From Cyrtodaria siliqua (lineage: Eukaryota > Mollusca > Bivalvia > Adapedonta > Hiatellidae), in contig JAWPHD010011008.1 in the NCBI GenBank assembly GCA_037043455.1, positions 23,695-87,694 on the forward strand: a stretch of DNA of 64,000 bases, in the 5' to 3' direction. Each line of letters opens with the position of its first letter. Positions within the stretch are counted from its first letter, which is position 1. Position numbers and translations under genes: made by a program. The notes below the pieces were generated by a model. That model saw only the letters and a program-made list of their open reading frames with translations, had not been told where the DNA came from and ran no database searches. Positions 43,901-53,100 of the stretch are shown here, piece after piece.

Positions 43901-46267
43901 GGTAATCCTATTGTCAATCATGTTATACTTGTGGTGTCGCCTAGTTTGCTTGTATATGTTATCGTTGTAACTGTTTGTTTTGAATGCGTGTTTTTGGTTG
44001 ACTGTGTACCGTGAATACCTACCTTTATTATATACTTTGCAGTGAAATAGTGGATTATATGATTTCAATAAAACCTTGTATTTTCTTTGTTTATATTTCA
44101 CATGTGAAATGCCGAAAATGACGTAATGCCGTTGTTGACGTTGTTGACGTTATTGACGTCATTGTTTTGGCGCATTATGTTTTTTCTGCATAAGTTTCAA
44201 GGTTGTGAGTAATACATAGAATAGCTGTTGATTTTTCGTGAATATAGGATTTATTTTCATCTCGAAGTGAGAAAACTCACATATTTTCACTCGTACTAAA
44301 GCACCCGTGAAAATATAAGTTGTCTCACTTCGAGATGAAAATAAATCCTATAGATCGATTCACTATAGCACGAGTGAAACTATTTGAGTTTTCTCACTTC
44401 GAGATGAAAATAAATCCTATATTCACTCCAAACCAACAAATATCCATATTTAATACCGGTAACAGCAACTTCCCTACAGAGTATCACACATGTGAGACAA
44501 TATGCAGCACTATCCATGCTGTACTTGAACTGCTCTAGGGTGTATACTTGAAGAAACACATCTTAAATATTTATAAATACACTTGAGCAATGAACCGATA
44601 TATTGCTATTTATTTTAATATTCAAAAGCTAAAAAAGTAGATCATCAAGTGATATCCGACTTCCATAGTTTAACGTTTCAGCACAGTTTAGGCTATGTAT
44701 GGCGGTCAATTGAAGGGCGACCACCCACTTTTTCCTGTGTAAAACTAGTACTGTATTCCTTCCGCCATCTTCAGTGTAGTGTTATTCAATGTAGTGTATG
44801 TGTATTGTAATCTTATATTTTGAAAATTTGATGTGTCTTTTAGCTGTTTTCCTTGAAATTAATTATGGTAAACGAAAATGATCTGTACGATCGGTTTATC
44901 TTAGCCACCTTGCACTGTTTATCAAATGAAGCCCGTTATGTTTTAAACCACATGATTTTTTGACATGATAATACATACAAGGACTCGAGATATCTCTCCA
45001 TTGTTTTCCATTCGTTTCAGAACTAGATCCTACTGTTACTGTTACACCTGGAAATTGCTTTCCGAGTAAGTATGCCTATTAAACACCAGGCTTATACTAT
45101 AGTTTATATACACGATATGTTTTGGTTTTGGAGTTAACCCGCTACATATATATAAAGGAATATGGTTTGACGAACATTATATACACTGCATTAAAACATA
45201 AAAAACATAAACGAATTACACAACACACCTATATCAGTTGTTTATAAGTTCATAACAAAATAAAACAAGATGTATAGTCATCAATATATTTACCGCCCGC
45301 AAATGTTTTATCGTATTATTTGAAATTGGTATTCTTGTTATCTTAATACGAGACACTTAACCCTTAACCCCCTACATATATATAATGGACTGCTCTTTCT
45401 TTGAATTAAGGCCATTCCATTTATGTTACAAAGAGGTGTTTTGGGGCAAATGCTGATCAGCAGCCGAATATTGTAAACCCTGATCATCCTGCGAGTTACA
45501 GGCTGATCTGGGCTTACAGTGGATGCAAAGGCCATTATAGCGCTTAGCTGGCTAAGGGTTAAGTATTGTTTTCATTAAGAAGCGAGAACACATATTTGAG
45601 TTCATGACATATCAAATACAGTTATTTTTATATATATACTAACAAACAAAAATACGGTAATTTATTATACATTACCAGCATTGGCGATACAAGGCCTACC
45701 ATAATCTCCGTACTTTTGGTTCCGTTTTAATATCCCCGGATTGGTGCAAAATATATCCGATTTTATGGACCTTTTAATAAATTGTTAATTGATATTAACT
45801 GGGAGGGAGTAATCTCTCCCCCGGTACTAGTGTTCGGTATCAGATATTAATATTAATTTGCATGTTTTGCAACAGGTAGTAGACATTATGGCAAGGCCGC
45901 GCAGATTCCGGTGATTTGTGAAACAGAGAACAATATGATGCAGGCGGACCCAAATAACTGTGCCTACTTTTATCGATGTGCGTTCTTTAACGCAAAACCA
46001 GAACGCAGCTCATGCTCAGCAACCACGATCTTCGATCCACTGTCGGGTGTATGTAATTTTGTTACAGGCGTCGCGTGCTACAATGATGTCAGCTGTCCGG
46101 ACAATATACAAATGCTTCATCCTCATCCCCTGAGCTGTAACAAGTTTATAAACTGTTTCAATGATCGTATTCCGTACGTGCAACAATGCCAAGATGGGAC
46201 GTTCTTCGATTTCCCACATCAGAGCTGCAATGACACTTCATTGGTCACGTGCAATAAGCGATTTTAG
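37975..46267 (+). CDS. Gene B: secreted VWA + 2x chitin-binding (Peritrophin-A/CBM14) protein, Pif/BMSP-like
   Basis: Join of 37975-38032, 42412-42849, 43234-43410, 45021-45065 and 45876-46267; 369 aa, all introns phase 1. Exon 1 is a signal peptide (MEFRLVLIIAVGALSSNVHG). Exon 2 starts QCNGKADIVIAVPGAG and holds most of the VWA domain (NQVNVGLILYG); exons 3 and 4 complete it (RRGIVLYAIGANG; ELDPTVTVTPGNCFP). Exon 5 has two six-Cys Peritrophin-A domains (ICETENN... and CPDNIQM...) and stops at TAG 46265-46267. Donors are GTAAGT-like (CAT G|GTAAGT, ACT T|GTAAGT, GCC G|GTGAGA, CCG A|GTAAGT); acceptors are TTTTCCAG, CTGCTTTAG, TCGTTTCAG and TTGCAACAG. It aligns throughout with gene A. The MIDAS loop is APGAGP, lacking the Asp and both Ser. 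Polyadenylation signals ATTAAA 46658-46663 or AATAAA 46768-46773. A shell or chitin matrix role is inferred. Confidence 0.9.
38040..39385 (+). repeat. 56-bp minisatellite derived from gene B exon 1 and its splice donor
   Basis: About 24 head-to-tail units of 'TTTTATTTATAGCGGTTGGT', then GCATTAACATCCGTTCTAGA and TGGCAAGCTATTTTAG. Each aligns with exon 1 and the start of intron 1 (TTTTAATTATAGCGGTTGGT, GCCCTATCATCAAATGTACA, TGGTAAGTAATTTTGG). The first unit and the unit near 39117-39175 keep exon-like features (AAATGTACA, AAGTAATTTTGG). In most others the donor GGTAAGT has become GGCAAGC. It lies directly downstream of the real donor inside intron 1. Confidence 0.93.
39485..39866. repeat. Two tandem foldback elements with ATCG-rich arms
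   Basis: Copy 1 (39490-39657) starts 'GCGTTTACAAGTCGATGCGC' and ends with its complement 'GCAACGACTTGTAAACG'. Copy 2 (39707-39866) has the same ends. Inner arms are runs of GATGGTACGATG(A/G)CGATGG facing CCATCGTACCATCG. They lie in gene B intron 1. Confidence 0.85.
40128..40205 (+). repeat. Dispersed repeat R2, partial copy
   Basis: 'GTCCCGTTTTATTGGAATGA' then 'GAGGTTTGGTGCACCCTAGA' and 'ACCTGGTTTAAACACC'. Truncated compared with 32277-32480; in gene B intron 1. Confidence 0.7.
40636..40910 (+). repeat. Intronic duplicate, copy 1
   Basis: 'GGTTTGACGAACTTTATATA' through 'TTTACCGCCCGCAAATTCC' to 'CTGATCAGCAGCCGGAAATT' and 'AGGCTGATCGTG'. It is repeated at 45163-45540 in gene B intron 4 with a small MITE inserted. 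Confidence 0.85.
42108..42350 (+). repeat. Dispersed ~250-bp repeat, copy 2
   Basis: Same family as 10873-11125 ('ATACCCCATCCAGCCCCTTC', 'GGAATTAAGGCGGGACAACG'). It ends about 60 bases before the acceptor of gene B exon 2, and an A run sits between. Confidence 0.82.
43500..43965 (+). repeat. Dispersed repeat R2, split by SINE
   Basis: The left part 43500-43646 and right part 43881-43965 rejoin into one R2 copy when the SINE is removed: 'GACTTTTTACCACTGACCGT', then 'GTCAAGCCGGTAATCCTATT'. In gene B intron 3. Confidence 0.82.
43647..43880 (+). mobile_element. tRNA-derived SINE with target-site duplication
   Basis: The A box TGGCCGAATGG (43657-43667) and B box GGTTCGAATCC (43710-43720) are intact. 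The body has 'GACAGTACTGGTTCTACCCA' and 'CCGTCATATATAACCTTG', and the end is 'TGACGCAAAACACCATACA'. Flanked by a 13-bp direct repeat ACCACTGACCGTG (43634-43646 and 43881-43893). It shows the full length (about 235 bp) of the family seen at 11497, 4836 and 44690. Confidence 0.9.
44244..44425. repeat. Hairpin with a third, direct arm
   Basis: 'TATAGGATTTATTTTCATCT' and CGAAGTGAGAAAACTC are mirrored by 'CTCACTTCGAGATGAAAATA' and AATCCTATA (44320-44353). A second copy of the right arm follows at 44385-44423. Arms are about 45 bp; in gene B intron 3. Confidence 0.88.
44690..44775 (-). mobile_element. SINE fragment, reverse
   Basis: Minus-strand match to the SINE middle: 'GGAATACAGTACTAGTTTTA', 'AGTGGGTGGTCGCCC' and 'CCGCCATACATAGCCT'. 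Both ends missing; in gene B intron 3. Confidence 0.6.
45163..45540 (+). repeat. Intronic duplicate, copy 2
   Basis: Second copy of 40636-40910, in gene B intron 4, with about 100 bp extra at 45305-45405. Confidence 0.82.
45356..45563. mobile_element. Small MITE with 13-bp TIRs
   Basis: CTTAACCCTTAAC at the left and GCTAAGGGTTAAG at the right are inverted repeats with one mismatch. The interior holds 'CTGATCAGCAGCCGAATATT' and 'ACAGGCTGATCTGGGCTTAC', also seen as a piece near 17480-17540. The left end coincides with the extra sequence in duplicate copy 2. Confidence 0.55.
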
Positions 46268-46954
46268 ATTGGTCCTCTGCCGACTGCTGAAAGATGCGGA
46301 GTGGGGTCAGAGAACTTTTTTTTTCACCGCAGATTTGTATTTTATTATGGTTGTTAGGGGAAAATATAATGATACCTATTCTGTATGTGTTTTTAATTGT
46401 GTTCGTTGTTACTAAGCTAAACTATTTGTCGAGATATTTAGTTATTGTTTATTTGGTTTGATAATAAGATTGAGAACAAAATTGTGTTTTTATTTTTATT
46501 ATAATGAAGATACTACATGCATCGTTGTCGTCTGGTTATTTGGCGTATAAAGTATATTGTCTTTTCTGAAACGTTGACCATAATTACTGTAATGCTTTGC
46601 CATGATTTGATTTTATTCCTTTAATTGCTCCTTTGTCTTTGATATATTCGGAATGCCATTAAATACATTACATAATATGTTTATTTGTAGCTAACATTAA
46701 GGAGTTGATTGATGAAATGTCTTTAAAATGCAATTATTCTTTATTAACAACTTTTTTTTTTGCCAGAAATAAATTAAATAATGATAATTATGCAAAAGGT
46801 ATAATGTTATGTTTTTTTCCTAATGGTTAACTATGAGTAATGTCTGTTCAGAGCATACTTCGCGTATGCTTAAAGTAGATATGGGCCTTGGATTTCTTAA
46901 ATAAAAAGAGAGTATGAAAGGAGAAATTCGGAAATCTCCAAATATGATAAATAC

Positions 46955-47365
46955 AATAAATATTGCAGTCTCGGTTTGGTTGAGACTGCCCATGAACGGT
47001 AGCAAAAATGCTAGATACCGTTTCCTCCCTCTAGCGCTGGGTTGAGGCAAACTCACTATTTAAAACGTCAATACTAAGTCTAAGAAAAGCTGAGCCATCC
47101 CGAAGATTAAATGAAAAGACGGTGAACATGGAACCTTCAAGGTGGTATTTTCATACCATTCTATTGCCAGTGGCGTATGGTCCCAGTTTCTAACAAAATG
47201 CTTTTCCCTAAGTGAGAAAACATGAGTGAAATACACAAAATGGACGTCAGCACCACTTTTAATGACGTCAGGGTATATTTGATGACGTCTGAGTATTTTT
47301 GAGGTTCGGCACGAACAAAATGAAACCCTCGGCACAGCCTCGGGCTTCATTTTTTTCTCAGCCTC
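46955..47365. repeat. Diverged repeat region downstream of gene B
   Basis: Starts with an R1-like 'GGTTGAGACTGCCCATGAAC' and continues to 'GTGAGAAAACATGAGTGAAA' with three GACGTC-type motifs (47250-47290). It ends with a GC-rich mini-hairpin 'GAAACCCTCGGC' / 'GCCTCGGGCTTC'. The 96-aa minus frame here has no support. Confidence 0.4.
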
Positions 47366-47454
47366 ACCTGATAAACTGGATGAGATCAGGCACTAACATG
47401 ATATTCTCTGTGTATACGGCATCTTATCAACCCTTCCGCTGCCACAAGCCTTTT

Positions 47455-47645
47455 CTACAAGATTTACACAAGTAGACACTATACGTTCCTCTTTGAAGTA
47501 CGATGACCGCATAGATTGTGGACCCATTGATGACGTCTACTAATTCCTCAAAGTACGGTAGCGTTTGATGTTTGTCTTAAATCTTGTCTTATGGTATCCT
47601 TAACGGTTTGTTATCTTGAGTACTTGCTTTGTGGCTTTCTATGCT
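47455..47645 (+). repeat. Dispersed repeat R3 copy
   Basis: 'ACGGTAGCGTTTGATGTTTG', 'CTTAACGGTTTGTTATCTTG' and 'TGTGGCTTTCTATGC' match 31480-31585. It is followed by a TATTATGTATACAAGATCAT doublet and an R2 copy, the same R3-R2 order as at 31.2-32.5 kb. Confidence 0.7.
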
Positions 47646-47744
47646 TTTTATATTATGTATATTATGTATACAAGATCATTTATATTATGTATACAAGATC
47701 ATTTATGTGTTATATTTCCTATAAATGTTGCTTTGTTTGTTAGA

Positions 47745-47935
47745 GAATATAACTTTTCGGGGATATCTTTATTTACATTTCCGTTTTATTGGGATGACAA
47801 TAGGGTAAGAGTGAAATTTGGTGCCCCCTAAAATATGGTTTAAACCTACAGAGGCATTTTTTGTCACTGGCCTTTCAAACTGAACGGTAGCCCTATTGTT
47901 AACCCTTTTATATTCTTGCCTTTTTGTGGATCTTT
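47745..47935 (+). repeat. Dispersed repeat R2 copy
   Basis: 'TATTGGGATGACAATAGGGT', 'TATGGTTTAAACCTACAGAG' and 'GAACGGTAGCCCTATTGTTA'. Confidence 0.78.
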
Positions 47936-48293
47936 GTGGATGTTGTTTGTTTCTGTGCGTGTTTGTGGTTGACTGTGGTCCTTGAATGCTACATTTTCTG
48001 CTCGACTTTTATATCTTTGTATGAAAAACATATAAATAGTGCGATCAAATGAAAGTGTGTGATTATTTTAATAATTAAGTTATACTCGTCGGGGGCCATT
48101 TTCCGTCACTTATGTAAACATAAACTAATTTTTCAGACAAATCTATGTATCCTGACAATGTTTACTCTATTTTCTATTAGGTTACCTCTTCCTGGAAATT
48201 TGATACACAAAGAATTTTGTTTTATAAAAATTATCGAAGTGGCACGTGACTTTTTTTATAAATAGACTAAAACTGAGAAATCGTTTTGTTTAC

Positions 48294-48877
48294 AAGCCCA
48301 GTTTCCGTCATGTATTTTATCGAATGCTAGTTTCAAATAGGTCAAGATACAGTAAACTTTTATGAATTAGAAACTTGTTTGCAAGTATATTCAACAATTT
48401 CATTGTAAAATGGTATGTTTGCATTGTTCCATCAGTCATCTTGATCGTTATAACAATGCGCCTGGTAACGTCAATGTAAAATGTTCAACGAGGACAATTT
48501 ACACTGTAAAGATGGGTAACTCTGTGTAAATCAAACAGATACATGTTGTACGAGTTGCTTCTCTTTGGTTAAACTATATAAAGACGGTATATTTTAACTG
48601 CGTCCACTAAGAGTGATAAAAAATATGACGTCATTACAGTGTTATTTTTTTAATAGTTTATTATGCGGCAGTATGCGCGCGCAGCCCCAGCGCCATATAA
48701 GGAAGTAAACACATTTTTCGGAGAAATCCCTTTCCTTTATGTATCGCTTATTTACTTTTTGGTTGTTTTTTCCTGTTTCCAGTCTTCAGTTATAAACGTC
48801 TGACAATAAGTGACATCGCGTAAGTAATTTGCAGTGTTAAAACGTTTTTTTAAATGAGTATGACAGAAACTGGGCTT
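48294..48877. mobile_element. MITE, 584 bp, 18-bp TIRs
   Basis: AAGCCCAGTTTCCGTCAT at the left is matched by ATGACAGAAACTGGGCTT at the right, one mismatch. No ORF inside. Interior includes 'GCAGTATGCGCGCGCAGCCC'. Confidence 0.75.
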
Positions 48878-48885
48878 GGACGGAA

Positions 48886-50180
48886 ACTGGCCTCTAATGA
48901 GTACTCTTATCTTGTGAACAATGTATTATTCCTTACTTTTAAACTGTTATAAATAAGTAATCTCCTAAACCAGTGAGCAGATTTGGATTCACTTTCGCAT
49001 AAATGCATAAATGCTTATCCCATCATGACTACGTGTCATGTTTCTGTCGCCATTATCAAGGTCACACTAAGACAAAGACGAATGTTGTAAGGGTTTGTAA
49101 TTATAGACACAATTACGTCCTTTGCAGGTTTTATACTTAAATATATGGAAACTAACAGCCTGTAATTATGAAGAAATAACATTATAACTTAATAAGAAAA
49201 ATGTACAAAGTAATTATTCCATCATTCCAGCCTGTCGAGCGAAATTCATCATTTCACAATTACATACAAATTACATAAAACAATACATGCCAGGCAATGA
49301 ATGGCCTCAATAGTTGCAAGTAACTCTCTATTGCGGATAGTAGAAACTTTAATCTTGGAGAGGCAGAACCTACTCCGTTGACAGCTGTAAAAAAAGTGGT
49401 GTTAGAGAGGGCCTTTAGGCGGGAAACTAATTAAAGAACAAACGAGTTCAAAGTGCATGCAACTACCAAACTGGTTAGTAACCTATTCACACCACACCAC
49501 ATTCATACACATACTATAAATAATCAATAGATATACACTGAAAGTAGTTCAGTGTCCAGTCTAAACTCTCCAGGTAAATACAAATGGTTAAGGTTCAGTG
49601 CTTACTATAATTAAAGGGAATGTAGGCACTATCCTTTAAAGGTACTGTAGACATATAGGTATAAATAAACATCGTTGACATTCTCCCTTCCTAAGGAGAA
49701 AAATGGTTTCAAAAATTTTTAATCTGAAAATTGAATTTCGAATGAACATTTATACTACCAAGTCGAGGAAACCCAATAGCTGAAATACATTAAATAATAG
49801 TGACACCAGACTATCCTGAAAGCGATACATCAAATTTAAATCCAACTGTAGCAATCTTAACTTGTACTGAGAATGAAAAATACATTGATCAATGACCTAG
49901 TTAAGAAAGTGGGAAATTAGTGGTTGTAGTAAAACAAATAACATTAGGAAAACTTTAGGGACTTTCTAAAAAACGATATTCTCTTTAAAAAAGAAACTGT
50001 TTTTCGCCCTTTTGCGAAATATCGTTTTCTGAAAAGACAACACCACATACATTAAATACGTTAAACAAACAAACAAAAACTATTTTCTTGAATTGTCAAG
50101 AAGAAATTACTACGATAATTTCTCACTTGCTATAAGTGATTAACTGCGTAATATAAAATTCTGCTTACACAATTTAATGA
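48886..50180. other. No gene seen
   Basis: AT-rich. One hairpin-like stretch (49965-50030) pairs 'AAAACGATATTC' with 'GAAATATCGTTTT'. No exon or transposon recognised. Confidence 0.45.
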
Positions 50181-50182
50181 CA

Positions 50183-53100
50183 AACAAGAGGCCATGTGGA
50201 CGCTCTACGGACTAAAACGGCTCTTATATCAAGGGTTGTCGACATATTCCTATAAGTACTTCTTTTAAAAACAACAGGGATAGGATGGCCTTAGATCGCT
50301 CACCTGGTAATCATGGGCAATAAGTCTGCTATGTCTAATATAATGGGGAGGGATGGGGGGGGGGGGGGTGGGGGTGGGGGTTAACATTCTAAACAAATAT
50401 GGTAAAGATCAGATAAAAAATGAAGTAACTACAGATTTAACAAAGGAAAATACAATGTAGCGTTTTTTTAAAAATTAAGGGCTATAACTCTGTCGTTCAT
50501 AAGAAGATCTAGCTTGTTTTCGAACTTTTCATTGATATACAGCGATTTGCACAACTAGACATACTGATGCTTCCTGCAAAATTTCGTAGAAGTCCAACAA
50601 GTCGTTTAGGAGGAGTAGCGCTGACAAGAAATGTAATGCAAAAAATGTCAAAGGGCCATAACTCCGCCAAAAATCAGCGAATCGGAACAAAAGCGTAATA
50701 TGCATTGCTAGACATCTTGTAGATGTTTTTGTTGAAATCCAACAAGGCGTTTAGGAGAAGTAGCACCGGCGAGAAATTTAAAAAATGTCAAAGGGCCATA
50801 ACTCCGTCAAAAATCAGCGAATCGGAACAAAAGCGTAAAATGCACAGCTAGACATCTTGTAGATGCTTCCTGACAAGTTTCTTTGAAATCACCCCTGGCG
50901 TTTAGGAGAAGTAGCACCGACAAGAAATTTAAAGTAAAAATGTCAAGGGACCGTAACTCCGTCAAAAATCAACGAACCGGAAAAAACGCAATATGCACAC
51001 ACAAAAAACCAACGACGATGATACGCACAACTAGGCTTGATATTGATCATCCTTGTCAAGTTTTGTTGAAATCCAGCCATTAGCCTGGAAAATGTGTGTG
51101 TACCAAAAATGTTAAAGGGACATAACTCCACCAAAAATCTGTTAACCGGAACGAGACGATGATATGCACAACTATCTGGCGAGTGGTTTAGGAGAACTAT
51201 TCCACACAAAGAGTGTGTATTTAAACATTTAAAGGGCCGTAACTCCGCCGAAAATCATTCAACCGGAACACGGCGATGATTTGCACAACTAGACCTGAAA
51301 CTGATCATCCCTAAAAAGTTTCGTTTAAATCCGGCCAGGGGTTAAGGAGAACTAGTCAGGACAATGTTTGTGTATTAAAACATTTAAAGAGCCATAACTC
51401 TGCTAAAATCATTCAACAGGAACACGGTGAAGATACGTACAACTAGGATTGGTACTAATTATCCCTGCCCTCAAAGTTTCATTGAAATCCTGACAAATGA
51501 AGACTCTTTCGCCTTATGAGGCCAAAATATAGCATATTTCAGAAAATCAAGGGCCATAACCCCGGTGTAAATGGTCCAATCTGGCTGGTTTTCGAACTGT
51601 CCGAGCTACTGGTAAAGTTTGGTAAAGATCGGATGAAAAATGTAGGCCCTGTCGTCTTAATGAGGCAAAAACATAGCATTTTTTACTAAATCAAAGGCCA
51701 TAACTCCGCTGTTACTGTTCCGATATGGCTGGTTTTCGAACTTGTCCGAGCTTTCATTGATATTCATAATCTGGTAACGTATGGTAAAGAGAGGATGAAG
51801 AATGAAGGCCCTATCGTCTTAACGAGGCAAAATATAGAATTTGTAACTAAATCAAGGGTCATAACTCCGCTGTTACTGGTCTGATCCGGCTGGTTTTCGA
51901 ACTTTCATTGATATTTACAATCTGGTAAAGTTTGGTAAAGATCGGATGAAAACGAAGGCCCTATCGCCTTAACGAGGCAAACTAAAGCATTTTAACTAAA
52001 TCAAGGGCCATAACTCCGGTGTTACATTTTCGATCTGGCTGGTTTTCGACTTTTCTGAGCTTTCATTGATATTAACAATCTGTTAAAGTTTGGTAATGAT
52101 CGGATGAAAAATGAAGGCCCTATCGTCTTAACGAAGCAAACTATAGCATTTTTAACTAAATCAAGGGGCCATAACTCCGGTGTTACTGGTCCGATCTGGC
52201 TGGTTTTCGAACTTTTCTGAACTTTCATTGATATTAACAATCTGGTAAAGTTTGGTAAAGATCGGATGAAAATCTGAAGGCCCTATCGTCTTAACGACGC
52301 AAAATATAGCATTTTTAACTAAATCAAGGGCCATAACTATGTTGTAACTTGTCCGATCTGGCTGGTTTTCGAACTTTTCCGAGCTTTCATTAATATTAAC
52401 AATCTGGTAAAGCTTGGTAAAGATCGGATGCAAAATGAAGTCCCTATCGTCTTAACGAGGCAAAATATAACATTTTTAACTAAATCAAGGGCCATAACTT
52501 GTTACTTGTCCGATCTGGCTGGTTTCGAAAATGTCCGAGCTTTCGTTGTAACTAAATCAAGGGTCATAACTCCGCAGTTACTGGTCTGATCCGGCTGGTT
52601 TTTGAACTTTCATTGATATTAACAATCTGGTAAAGTTTGGTAAAGATCGGATGAAAACGAAGGCCCTATCGCCTTAACGAGGCAAACTAAAGCATTTTAA
52701 ACTAAATCAAGGGCCATAACTCCGGTGTTACTGGTCCGATCTGGCTGGTTTCGAAATTGTCCGAGCTTTCGTTGTAACTAAATCAAGGGTCATAACTCCG
52801 CAGTTACTGGTCTGATACGGCTGGTTTTTGAACTTTCATTGATATCAACAATCTGGTAAAGTTTGGTAAAGATCGGATGAAAACGAAGGCGATATCGCCT
52901 TACGAGGCAAACTAAAGCATTTTTAACTAAATCAAGGGCCATAACTTCGGGTTACTGGTCCGATCTGGCTGGTTTTTGAACTTTTCTGAGCTTTCATTGA
53001 TATTAACAATCTGGTAAAGTTTGGTAAAGATCGGATGAAAACGAAGGCCCTAACGCCTTAACGAGGCAAACTAAAGCATTTTTAACTAAATCGAGGGGCC

